NCBI GenBank assembly: GCA_015065425.1
Contig: SVQH01000002.1
Location: 1-64,000, forward strand
Length of the DNA: 64,000 bases
From: Oscillospiraceae bacterium
GTDB lineage: Bacteria > Bacillota > Clostridia > Oscillospirales > Acutalibacteraceae
Reading direction: 5' to 3'
Below the pieces are notes generated by a model. It saw only the letters and a program-made list of their open reading frames with translations. It was not told where the DNA came from and did not search any database. Positions 53,483 through 61,298 of the stretch are shown in pieces (the stretch's first letter is position 1; every line of letters begins with the position of its first letter). Made by a program: the position numbers and the translations under genes.

Positions 53483-54370
53483 ATGCGTGAATTCATATTC
53501 GGTACGGATTGGTGGACGGATTGCGATGACCTGGCGGCAATGAGAATACTTCTCCGTGCTCATAAGGAAGGTAAAATAAAGCTTCTCGGAGTGGGAATAA
53601 ATGCCTGTATGGAGTTTTCCGTTCCTTCTGTTGACGGTTTTATAGCACTTGAGGGAGTCACGGACATCCCTCTCGGAATTGACCTTAAAGGTACCGATTT
53701 CGAGGGGACACATCTGAAATATCAGAAAAATCTTGCCCCGTTTTCCGTAAATTATAAAAAGAATGAGGATGCAGAGGATGCAGTAAAACTTTACAGACGC
53801 TTACTTCGTGATTGCGAAGGCAAAGTTGAGATAGTTGAAGTGGGTTTTCTTCAGGTCTTTGCTGAGCTGCTTCTGAGTAAGCCGGATGAAATATCCGAAA
53901 AAACAGGGCTTGAACTCGTCCGTGAAAAGGTGAAAAAAGTCTGGGTAATGGCAGGTAAATGGGACGAACAGGGCGGAAAAGAACACAATTTCTGTAATAA
54001 TCACCGTTCAAGAACAGGCGGTGAAATATTTTGCCGTCTGTGTCCCGTTTCCGTGACATTTTTAGGCTTTGAAGCAGGGGAAAATGTCATTTCGGGAAAC
54101 GAGCTTTCAGATGACGACTTTTTATATAAAAGCTTCTGTGACCACGGAAGCAGTAAGGGCAGATGTTCATGGGATCCCTTAACGGCACTTCTTGCTGTTA
54201 CGGGGGATGAAAAAAGTGCAGGATATGACTATGTACAGGGCAGAGCTTCCGTGGATGAAATCGGAGGCAGAAATTATTTTACGGCTGATGAAAAGGGTCC
54301 GCACAGATATGTAATTCCCTTATATGACAGCAAGTATTATCAGGATAAAATAAATGAAATTATCAACTGA
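53483..54370 (+). CDS. Nucleoside hydrolase-like (IUNH) protein
   Basis: 295 residues. Opens with EFIFGTDWWTDCDDLAAMR, the calcium-binding D-x-D-x-x-x-D-D motif modified to D-x-x-x-D-x-D-D; further landmarks VWVMAGKWDEQGG, NFCNNHRSRTGGE and CSWDPLTALLAVTG match the IUNH fold (active-site Asp in the SWDPL motif). Family members cleave N-ribosyl bonds; divergent members in glycan operons may act on other glycosides. GGAGGG box before ATG 53483. Third gene of the GH3 operon. The modified DTD motif leaves activity uncertain. Confidence 0.75.
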   Translation: MREFIFGTDWWTDCDDLAAMRILLRAHKEGKIKLLGVGINACMEFSVPSVDGFIALEGVTDIPLGIDLKGTDFEGTHLKYQKNLAPFSVNYKKNEDAEDAVKLYRRLLRDCEGKVEIVEVGFLQVFAELLLSKPDEISEKTGLELVREKVKKVWVMAGKWDEQGGKEHNFCNNHRSRTGGEIFCRLCPVSVTFLGFEAGENVISGNELSDDDFLYKSFCDHGSSKGRCSWDPLTALLAVTGDEKSAGYDYVQGRASVDEIGGRNYFTADEKGPHRYVIPLYDSKYYQDKINEIIN

Positions 54371-54378
54371 GGTGTTCT

Positions 54379-56829
54379 ATGAAAAAGTATCAGAAAGTTT
54401 TGTTGAGCTTGCTTATTATTACTGTCTGTGCCGTGGCTTTTGCCTTTGGTATATTTGCAAAGCTTGCCGTACCTACCGTTACGGTTGATTTTTCGTCTCA
54501 GTCTGAGCTTACGGGAAGGGCTTCGGGATTTTTATACGGTTTCGCTGAGGATGATATCCCCACAGCGGAAATAGCCGAGAGTATCGGTATAAACAGCCTT
54601 GCAACAAAGACTGCAGGGGGACTTCAGCATCCCATAGGCGATGTGAGAAATGTTTCGGAAACATTTCTTTCGGCAGGCGGTGAAATGCTCATGGTATATA
54701 CTCAGGATATGTATGATACATGGTATTATCAGCTTGATTCTCTCCCTGAATATAACGAAAAGGTGAAAACTACTGTCAGCGAAATGGCATCTTCTCCCTA
54801 TGCTGACAGTCTTGTTTACTGTATATATAACGAAATGGACAACGGTGCGTGGCTGGGGAATTTTTGGGAAGAGGAAAACCGTTATAAATTTTATGATGCG
54901 TGGAAGGAAACTTATGGTATAGTAAAAGAAATCGACCCCAATGCAAAAATTGCGGGGCCGGGACATTGCGGTTATAATTATGATTTTATAAAGGAATTTT
55001 TATCATATTGCAAAGAAAATGACTGTCTGCCCGAAGTAGTGGTCTGGCATGAATTGAGTGACCAATCAATTTATTGGATGAAGGATAATTTCAACGGATA
55101 TTATTCCATCTGTGATGAACTGGGTATTGAAAGACTTCCCGTATGTATTTCCGAATACGGACTTATGAAAACAAACGGTATTCCCGGTGAGAGTGTAAAA
55201 TGGATAGCAAGACTCGAAAAGCAGGATGCTTACGGTTGTGTGGCTTATTGGAGACTTGCAAATAATCTTTCGGACACAGTGGCAGATGATGTGACTCCCA
55301 ACAGTAATTACTGGGTATATAATTTCTATGCAAAAATGAAGGGAAAAGAACTTGCCACTGAGGAATGGGATCTGTTTAATTCAAACATCGGAAACTGGCT
55401 CAAAGGTAAATATCCCCTTATGAATAAGGGCTTTATCGCTCTTGCTTCTTACGACGAAGCGGAAGAAAAGTTTTATATTATGACAAGCGGCAGTGAGATG
55501 AACGGTAAAATCAAGATTGAAAATCTTAAGGACAGTACATTTTCCAACGGCGATAAAGTTAAAATTGAAATAAGCAGCGTAAATTTCAGAGGGCTCGGCG
55601 GTGAGGTGATTTCCCCCACTGAGGAATCGGTAATAAGCACCACCGTAAAAAACAATTCCATTACCTTCAGAACTCCTGTTGACAATAAGGAACAGGCATT
55701 TTTCATTGAAATTACAAAGGGAGAAGCTGAAAACAGAGTATATTTTTCGGATGTGACGAGAATTGAAGCCGAAAATGGCGAAGTGTCGGGCACTGCTTAT
55801 GTTTCTGATGAATGTGCATACAGTATAAGCGGGGGCGGAATTGTAAGAGATATCAATATTGATTCATCGGTAAGCTTTAGTTATAAATCGAAAAATGAAG
55901 GAAAATATGTTATCAGTCTCATATATGCCAATGGGTCCGATGACAGTACAGAGGTTGATGTTACGGTAAACGGAAAAATCCATTCCGTTATCTGTCCTTC
56001 CACGCTTAAAAATGACTGCACGGAAGTTGTAAGTCTTTATGCAGAGTGCAGTAAGGGAAAAAATGATATTGTAATTTCCGCAAGGGATGATAAGATGATA
56101 AGTCTTGATTTAATAGAAATCAGTCCTCTTAAAGAAAACGAGGTTTACTTTGAAAAACTTATGTCAAGAAATGTGTCTTCCGATGAAAATGCATATTATT
56201 CCATAATGCCGACAGACGGTTACTATAAGCTTTCGGGACTTTCCGATAATAAGCAAGTCATTATAAACGGTATTACACTTGAAGATGATACAGACAGTAT
56301 TTTCTATTTTTCACGGGGATATAACAAAATAGTCCTTCCCGACGGAGTTACTTTTACGGAAGTTGAAGCTGTTGAAAACACCGAAAACAGTATAATTATC
56401 ACACCCGACGATGTAATTTATAACTCAGGTGCAAAATCGGAAGAGGATAACAATACTTCAACGGGTAAACACATAGGATGGATAAGCTCGGAAACGGGCG
56501 GAAATGTTGAATTTACCGTAAATGTCCCCGAAGCCGGATATTATTCCTTTACCGTAGAATATGCCAATAACGAAAAGGGCGGTTATCACGATTATAATGT
56601 TGATCTTGTGGAAAGATATATCACAGTTTCCGTAAACGGTGAAAACACCGGAAATCATTTTTTCAGAAGTACATATTCATGGGATAATTACAAAACGAAA
56701 ACCATAATATTGAGTCTTTCCGCAGGGGAAAACAAAATCATTCTTTCAAATGACGGAAGCTACAGCTTCAACAATAATGTTACTTATGCTCCCGATATCG
56801 GAAGCATAACCATAAGCAAAACAGCATAA
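54379..56829 (+). CDS. Membrane-anchored glycosidase with carbohydrate-binding modules
   Basis: 816 residues. N-terminal anchor (VLLSLLIITVCAVAFAFGIF). Residues 40-340 form a TIM barrel of the GH-A clan: VYCIYNEMDNGAWLG (acid/base Glu of the N-E motif) and LPVCISEYGLMKT (nucleophile Glu), plus WHELSDQSIYWM; closest in appearance to GH39/GH5-like enzymes. A beta-domain (about 340-455) precedes two CBM6/35-like modules (about 460-585, with VTRIEAENGEVSGTA, and 665-815, with GYYSFTVEYANNEKGGYHDY). No LPxTG. Last gene of the GH3 operon, followed by a strong terminator; it probably makes the oligosaccharides the cytoplasmic enzymes process. Confidence 0.7.
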   Translation: MKKYQKVLLSLLIITVCAVAFAFGIFAKLAVPTVTVDFSSQSELTGRASGFLYGFAEDDIPTAEIAESIGINSLATKTAGGLQHPIGDVRNVSETFLSAGGEMLMVYTQDMYDTWYYQLDSLPEYNEKVKTTVSEMASSPYADSLVYCIYNEMDNGAWLGNFWEEENRYKFYDAWKETYGIVKEIDPNAKIAGPGHCGYNYDFIKEFLSYCKENDCLPEVVVWHELSDQSIYWMKDNFNGYYSICDELGIERLPVCISEYGLMKTNGIPGESVKWIARLEKQDAYGCVAYWRLANNLSDTVADDVTPNSNYWVYNFYAKMKGKELATEEWDLFNSNIGNWLKGKYPLMNKGFIALASYDEAEEKFYIMTSGSEMNGKIKIENLKDSTFSNGDKVKIEISSVNFRGLGGEVISPTEESVISTTVKNNSITFRTPVDNKEQAFFIEITKGEAENRVYFSDVTRIEAENGEVSGTAYVSDECAYSISGGGIVRDINIDSSVSFSYKSKNEGKYVISLIYANGSDDSTEVDVTVNGKIHSVICPSTLKNDCTEVVSLYAECSKGKNDIVISARDDKMISLDLIEISPLKENEVYFEKLMSRNVSSDENAYYSIMPTDGYYKLSGLSDNKQVIINGITLEDDTDSIFYFSRGYNKIVLPDGVTFTEVEAVENTENSIIITPDDVIYNSGAKSEEDNNTSTGKHIGWISSETGGNVEFTVNVPEAGYYSFTVEYANNEKGGYHDYNVDLVERYITVSVNGENTGNHFFRSTYSWDNYKTKTIILSLSAGENKIILSNDGSYSFNNNVTYAPDIGSITISKTA

Positions 56830-56840
56830 ATCATTGATAA

Positions 56841-56878
56841 ACAGGCTTAGTTTTACTTGTCGGTAAAACTAAGCCTGT
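56841..56878. terminator. Bidirectional terminator, 16-bp stem
   Basis: ACAGGCTTAGTTTTAC (56841-56856) with GTAAAACTAAGCCTGT (56863-56878), between convergent genes. Arm sequence is related to the stems at 13677 and 27521. Confidence 0.9.
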
Positions 56879-56906
56879 TGAATTTCGGGTTTTTGAGTTG
56901 GTTTAA

Positions 56907-57830
56907 TCAGTTTAAGAAGCCCTGAATTATTATTTCTTCTGCTTCTTCGGGGGTCATTCCGAAGGTCATGAGTTTCAGAAGCTGTTCGTTGTTAATTCTG
57001 CCTATGGCGGCTTCGTGGATAATTGCGGCATCTGCGTGATTGGCTGCAATTTCAGGTATGGATCGAATGCCTGCATTGTCCATAATTATGGAATCGCATT
57101 GCACATGAGCCGAGCAGGGGGCATTGCCTACAGCCTTGGGATAGAACACCTGTTTAGAATTATCCTTTGCTACGGAACGGGATATTATCTGTGCTGAGGC
57201 ACCTTCGCCGTTAAGCTCAATAGTCATATCGGAATCTGCCGTCTGTTCTCCGTGGGTCATAAGGCGTTCGGTTACTATAAATTTTGCATTTTCGCCCAGC
57301 TTTGCAACGGTGTTTCTCTTTGTGGAGTCAACTCCCTTAATCTGTACTGTTTCCATTTCGCATACGGAGTTTTCTTCCATGAAAACGACTGTTTCGGGAT
57401 TGAGCACTTTTTCTCCCGTGCCGTCCCCTTCGCCGTAGTGCTTTTCTATATAAGTTATTTTTGCATTTTTTCCTATGAAGAAACGGTGTATGCCGTCATG
57501 ACGGCTTTCATTACAGCCTGAATTGTGTATTCCGCAGCCTGCAATTATTGTCACATCAGCATTTTCACCGATGTAAAAATCGTTGTATACCTTGTCTTGT
57601 ACACCTTCCTCGGTGATGATAACGGGGATGTATATATTTTCGCCTTTTGTGTCGGGAAGTACTGTAATATCAATGCCGGGCTTGTCGGTTTTGTTGGTTA
57701 TCTGAACTTTTTCGGTAGTGCTTCTCTCCACTCCTGCACCGTTTTTTCTTATGTTATAAGAGGCACCTGCAGGCATGGCTGAAAAATCGGATATTTTATC
57801 AAGTAAGTTTTTTTCTGTAATATTAAGCAT
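56907..57830 (-). CDS. sufB: SufB/SufD-family Fe-S assembly scaffold (minimal SUF)
   Basis: 307 residues, much shorter than SufB (about 470) and near the length of archaeal/clostridial minimal SufBD proteins. The beta-helix core is visible: CGIHNSGCNESRHDGIHRFF, ITYIEKHYGEGDG, VCEMETVQIKGVDSTKRNTV, CSAHVQCDSIIMD, then the conserved end SIPEIAANHADAAIIHEAAI, GRINNEQLLKLMTFGMTPEE. With SufC alone it matches the two-gene SUF-like minimal system. ATG 57830 overlaps the sufC end by eight bases. No sufSU in the window, so sulfur donor genes are elsewhere. Confidence 0.85.
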   Translation of the reverse strand: MLNITEKNLLDKISDFSAMPAGASYNIRKNGAGVERSTTEKVQITNKTDKPGIDITVLPDTKGENIYIPVIITEEGVQDKVYNDFYIGENADVTIIAGCGIHNSGCNESRHDGIHRFFIGKNAKITYIEKHYGEGDGTGEKVLNPETVVFMEENSVCEMETVQIKGVDSTKRNTVAKLGENAKFIVTERLMTHGEQTADSDMTIELNGEGASAQIISRSVAKDNSKQVFYPKAVGNAPCSAHVQCDSIIMDNAGIRSIPEIAANHADAAIIHEAAIGRINNEQLLKLMTFGMTPEEAEEIIIQGFLN

Positions 57831-58560
57831 TGTTATCACCTCTTAAAGAACATTTGCTGTCAAATTCTCCCAGAAGTGTGGGGAGTATTTCCTGTTTTGT
57901 GCCGTAAGAGCGTATTTTTCCGTCGGCAATTACGAGAATGTCATCTGCAAGCTGCATTATTCTCTCCTGATGGGAGATTATCATGACGCTTTCATTTCTG
58001 TCTGCAGCCATATCTCTGAAGGATTGAACAAGCATTGAAAAGCTCCACAGGTCAATACCTGCTTCGGGTTCGTCATATATTGCAAGTCCCAGCTCTCTTG
58101 CCATGAGAGTTGCAATTTCAATTCTTTTTACTTCACCGCCTGAAAGGGAGGAGTCCACCTCACGGTTTAAGTAGTCCATGGAACAAAGCCCCACCTTTGT
58201 AAGGTAAGAACAGCACTCATTTTCAGGAAGAGGAGAGCCGTGTGCAAGAGATAAAAGCTTTCTTACGGTAAGTCCCTTGAAACGGGGCGGCTGCTGGAAA
58301 GCATAGCCTATACCGAGCTTTGCTCTTTCGGTTATGGAAAGATTTGTTATATCTGTTCCGTTATATATTATCTGTCCCTTAGTGGGCTTTTCAATACCCA
58401 TTATAAGACGGGCAAGTGTGGACTTGCCGCCGCCGTTGGGGCCTGTTATTACAAGGAATTTTCCGTCTTCCAGAGTAAAGGAAACGTCCTCAATTATTTC
58501 AAGATTACCGTCTTTTCCTGAGTCTTTTACGGTGAATCCTATATTTTTAACTTCTAACAT
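57823..58560 (-). CDS. sufC: Fe-S cluster assembly ATPase SufC
   Basis: 245 residues. Walker A GPNGGGKST (about 39-47), Q-loop YAFQQPPRF, signature LSGGEVKRIE, Walker B LAIYDEPEAGIDLWS and H-loop ISHQERI: the SufC variant with DEPEAGID. Energises cluster assembly on SufB. Overlaps sufB by eight bases. AGGAGAAAACT precedes ATG 58560. Upstream, ten bases away, is the DUF1294 gene; the whole run from the GH5 gene is one minus-strand operon. Confidence 0.95.
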   Translation of the reverse strand: MLEVKNIGFTVKDSGKDGNLEIIEDVSFTLEDGKFLVITGPNGGGKSTLARLIMGIEKPTKGQIIYNGTDITNLSITERAKLGIGYAFQQPPRFKGLTVRKLLSLAHGSPLPENECCSYLTKVGLCSMDYLNREVDSSLSGGEVKRIEIATLMARELGLAIYDEPEAGIDLWSFSMLVQSFRDMAADRNESVMIISHQERIMQLADDILVIADGKIRSYGTKQEILPTLLGEFDSKCSLRGDNNA

Positions 58561-58569
58561 AGTTTTCTC

Positions 58570-58842
58570 CTAAAACAAATAAGTAAATGCCAGATAAATT
58601 GCTGTATGTAAAAGCATTATCCCCGGCAGTCCCCACATAAACTTTCTGTGCCGTGTTTTGTGATGAATAAGCTTCATTGTGACAAATTCAGGGAGAGCAC
58701 CGCCAAGTAATGCCACCGTTATAAGTGTCTTTTCAGACACTCTTTTTCTTTTTTTCTTTCCTTTTTTGCGTTTTGATGCCTTCTTGTCATATACAGTAAG
58801 AATTACCGCAACAAGCGAAATTATGAGCAGATAGTAAATCAT
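58570..58842 (-). CDS. DUF1294 small membrane protein
   Basis: 90 residues: N-terminal helix (IYYLLIISLVAVILTVY), a strongly basic loop (DKKASKRKKGKKKRKRVSE), TLITVALLGGALPEFVTMKL, the DUF1294 hallmark HHKTRHRKFMWGLPGIMLLH and a final helix. Function of DUF1294 is unknown. ATG 58842 overlaps the GH5 stop by four bases (ATGA); the upstream in-frame start lies inside GH5. Translationally coupled in the GH5-DUF1294-sufC-sufB operon, which is an odd combination. Confidence 0.85.
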   Translation of the reverse strand: MIYYLLIISLVAVILTVYDKKASKRKKGKKKRKRVSEKTLITVALLGGALPEFVTMKLIHHKTRHRKFMWGLPGIMLLHTAIYLAFTYLF

Positions 58843-60305
58843 AACTCTACTTTTACGATACACTCACCTTTTCCTGCATATACCTGGAGAATTCCGCCTT
58901 CCTTCATAACATAAGATTTTGTTGACCATATCTTTTTCGGTTCTGAGGGAAGGTATATGAGAGTAGGTGCTTTTATTGTGGATGAGCCTGTATAAGTAAG
59001 AGTGAATACCTTTTCTTTTCTGTCATAAGAATATTTCTTAATTTCACCTGCAACTGCTATGGGCATGGGACGGCAGATAATATCCATTATTTTGCTGTTT
59101 TCAAAATCTTCATAATAGTGCCAGTATGTGTGGCTCCATTTGTTTGAGTCGAATTTTTCTATAAGATGCTCGAGTGCGGGATATTCATCACTTCCGGGAA
59201 CCATTCCTCCCCATTCGCCTACGAGTACGGGTACATTCATTCTTTCCTGAGTTCTCTTATGTTCATCGAAAATGAAATCTACTCTGTAGGGACTTGCATT
59301 GTTTGTAAGGGGAGTGTCAACTGTGATGTCATAGCCGTGGGGGGAGAAAAGATGGTTTTCTTCTCTTTCTCCGTTTTTGTATATAATTCTCGGAACACTG
59401 CAGGGAATTCCGAGATTTGAGTAATAGCAGTTTTCGGAAATTATGATACCTGTTTCGTCTGCTTTTCTTATGGCTTCTGCTGCAGCCACGAGGAAGGGAT
59501 AATATCTCTTTGTGTCAAATTCAAAGAGCATATCCTTTGCATTTTCAATTATTTTATTGTATACCTTAGGGTCGTCTGCAACACTGAGCATTGCCATAAC
59601 ATCCTTATGCATGGCATTTGTGATAAGATTCTTTCTGTCAACACGTTTGTTGAAAAGTATGGTTTCCACGCCGTTTCTGACAAGATTTCTGAATATCTTT
59701 CCTCCGGGAGAACCGGGGAAGGGTTCATTCATCACGTCATAGCCTATAATGGCTTCTGAGTCTTTGAGATAGTTTACCGTGTATGTGAGCATATCACAAT
59801 AGCGGTCCCGCATACCCCTGCCGTCAATTTCGGCATTGTTCCAGAAATCATCAAATGCTTCGTGAATATCTTTGTGGAAGAAATAACCTTCAGCCCATAT
59901 CAAAATAGGGTCTTTTCTCTTTTTTGTATGAGTACATGCCCATTTGGGTGCACCGTCTCCTGGGGCTGAACAGAAATGACTGAAAAGGTCCTGATGCCAG
60001 TCTACAAATACATATATTTCATACTTTTCGCACAGTTTAAGAACTTCCTTGTATCCGTCAAGATATTCGTTATTGTATTCACCGGGCTGAGGTTCTATAC
60101 CTGCCCATGTAAGACCGAGTCTTATGATGTTTACACCTTTGCTCTTAAGTGCTTTCAGTCTTTCTTCGGTAATGTGTGTCTGATATCTGATGACACCGTC
60201 TTCGTCAGCATCCACACCTTTATAAACAAAGTTGAGTCCGTTAAAAATTCTCTCTCTTCCGTATTCATCAACAAGTCTTTTGCCGCAAACAGAAATAGTG
60301 TTCAT
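58839..60305 (-). CDS. Endoglycoceramidase-like GH5 glycosidase
   Basis: 488 residues, no signal peptide. Endoglycoceramidase features in order: FNGLNFVYKG, IIRLGLTWAGIEPQPGEYNN, YVFVDWHQDLFSHFCSAPGD followed by GAPKWA, acid/base Glu in IIGYDVMNEPFPGSPGG, ISENCYYSNLG, SPHGYDITVDT, nucleophile Glu in VLVGEWGGM, and a C-terminal beta domain (about 400-488). The D-W-H-Q-D-x-F-S plus G-D-G-A-P-x-W-A pair is typical of EGCases, which release intact oligosaccharides from glycosphingolipids; flavonoid or steryl-glycoside-type relatives also exist. Cytoplasmic location is unusual for that substrate. ATG 60305 with a GAGGTGAG box. Confidence 0.8.
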   Translation of the reverse strand: MNTISVCGKRLVDEYGRERIFNGLNFVYKGVDADEDGVIRYQTHITEERLKALKSKGVNIIRLGLTWAGIEPQPGEYNNEYLDGYKEVLKLCEKYEIYVFVDWHQDLFSHFCSAPGDGAPKWACTHTKKRKDPILIWAEGYFFHKDIHEAFDDFWNNAEIDGRGMRDRYCDMLTYTVNYLKDSEAIIGYDVMNEPFPGSPGGKIFRNLVRNGVETILFNKRVDRKNLITNAMHKDVMAMLSVADDPKVYNKIIENAKDMLFEFDTKRYYPFLVAAAEAIRKADETGIIISENCYYSNLGIPCSVPRIIYKNGEREENHLFSPHGYDITVDTPLTNNASPYRVDFIFDEHKRTQERMNVPVLVGEWGGMVPGSDEYPALEHLIEKFDSNKWSHTYWHYYEDFENSKIMDIICRPMPIAVAGEIKKYSYDRKEKVFTLTYTGSSTIKAPTLIYLPSEPKKIWSTKSYVMKEGGILQVYAGKGECIVKVEL

Positions 60306-60380
60306 AAAACTCACCTCATAAATTAATATATTGTCATTTTAATATTAACATTAATAAATGGCAATGTCAACAAAAACAAA

Positions 60381-60413
60381 AAAGAACAAAAAGCACAGGG
60401 CTTTCTGTTCTTT
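60381..60413 (-). terminator. Terminator of the 35-residue gene
   Basis: AAAGAACA (60381-60388) and TGTTCTTT (60406-60413) with inner AAAGC/GCTTT: a stem of about 14 bp; TTTTTTG follows on the minus strand. Confidence 0.85.
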
Positions 60414-60420
60414 ATTGTAA

Positions 60421-60528
60421 TTAAAATGCTGAAACTATTGAGGCTATCATTACCGATGCCGCAAATACACCTGAGATAAGTGCTGCCGAAAAGATTTCCC
60501 ATCTGTTCGACTCTATAAAGCGTTTCAT
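60421..60528 (-). CDS. 35-residue single-pass membrane peptide
   Basis: Encodes MKRFIESNRWEIFSAALISG followed by VFAASVMIASIVSAF. A basic/acidic N-terminus leads into one hydrophobic helix (about residues 13-34) reaching the C-terminus, the shape of small membrane peptides or type I toxins. ACGGAG lies eight bases before ATG 60528. It has its own promoter (60591-60619) and a strong terminator right after the stop, so it is a complete unit. No family recognised. Confidence 0.65.
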   Translation of the reverse strand: MKRFIESNRWEIFSAALISGVFAASVMIASIVSAF

Positions 60529-60545
60529 AAAACTTTCTCCGTTCT

Positions 60546-60619
60546 GCCGTATACGGCAAATATATATAAAGCATTCATAATGCTGAGAGCATAATACTAC
60601 TAAAAAGTGCGTTTGTCCA
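60546..60619 (-). promoter_or_regulatory. Promoter and structured leader of the 35-residue gene
   Basis: Minus-strand promoter TGGACA (60614-60619), spacer 17, TATTAT (60591-60596). The leader holds two hairpins: AGCATT/AATGCT (60570-60584) and the perfect palindrome TGCCGTATACGGCA (60546-60559) just upstream of the SD. Confidence 0.6.
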
Positions 60620-60763
60620 TGTCTTTTCGGTGACAAAAAGTTACAGTTTTCAGCTTTTTTGTAACAAAAAATAATGTCGAATAAAATTACCTGTTTTATA
60701 TATAATATTTTGTATAAAATGCCAAATATGTTGTACAATATATATGAAAGGAGTTATGAAAAT

Positions 60764-61213
60764 ATGGATTTTACGGAAAAAGAAAGAAACATGCTCGAGG
60801 AACTTAAAAGTCATGAAAAGCTGTGTATAGAAAAGTATAAAAGACACGCTGAAAGTGCCCATGATGAACAGCTTAAAAGCCTGTTTCAGGGACTCTCAGC
60901 GGAGGAATCGGAGCATCTGGACTCCCTTGAACAGATATCAAGCGGAACAGTGCCGCCCATTAACGGGGCAGAAAAGCCTCTGCCCGTGTTTACTGCGAAA
61001 TATAAGGCAATGCTCTGTCCCGAAAAAAGTGCCGATATGTACCTGTGTAACGATTTACTGTCCGGGGAAAAACAGGTGTCCCACTTATATGATACTGCAA
61101 CATTTGAATTCCGTGACAAAAATGTGAGGGATTTTCTCAATCATATACAGAAGGACGAACAGAATCACGGAAAAATTATTTATGATTATATGACGGCAAA
61201 CGGAATGTATTAA
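60764..61213 (+). CDS. CotF-like spore coat/ferritin-like protein
   Basis: 149 residues, helical. Ferritin-like/CotF pattern: LEELKSHEKLCIEKYKRHAE, QGLSAEESEHLDSLEQISSG, then after a proline-rich linker DMYLCNDLLSGEKQVSHLYD and HIQKDEQNHGKIIYDYM. Coat_F members of Clostridia and Bacillus have the same two-helix-pair arrangement; the E-x-x-H pairs resemble metal sites but may be non-functional. ATG 60764, with AAAGGAG 11 bases upstream. It implies that the organism belongs to a spore-forming lineage, though related proteins occur in non-sporulators. Confidence 0.75.
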   Translation: MDFTEKERNMLEELKSHEKLCIEKYKRHAESAHDEQLKSLFQGLSAEESEHLDSLEQISSGTVPPINGAEKPLPVFTAKYKAMLCPEKSADMYLCNDLLSGEKQVSHLYDTATFEFRDKNVRDFLNHIQKDEQNHGKIIYDYMTANGMY

Positions 61214-61249
61214 ATTAATCTATAAGTGAATTTGCATTAAGTATTTGTA

Positions 61250-61281
61250 GGGGAGGTGTTCGCCATGGCGAATGTCTCCCC
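61250..61281 (+). repeat. RNA-like palindrome with G-U wobbles
   Basis: GGGGAGGTGTTCGCC (61250-61264), AT loop, GGCGAATGTCTCCCC (61267-61281): a 15-bp stem with three consecutive G-U wobble pairs on the plus strand. Lies between convergent genes and resembles palindromic repeats of gut Clostridia of the TAGGGG...CCCC type. Confidence 0.65.
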
Positions 61282-61298
61282 GTTAAATTATGATTTTG

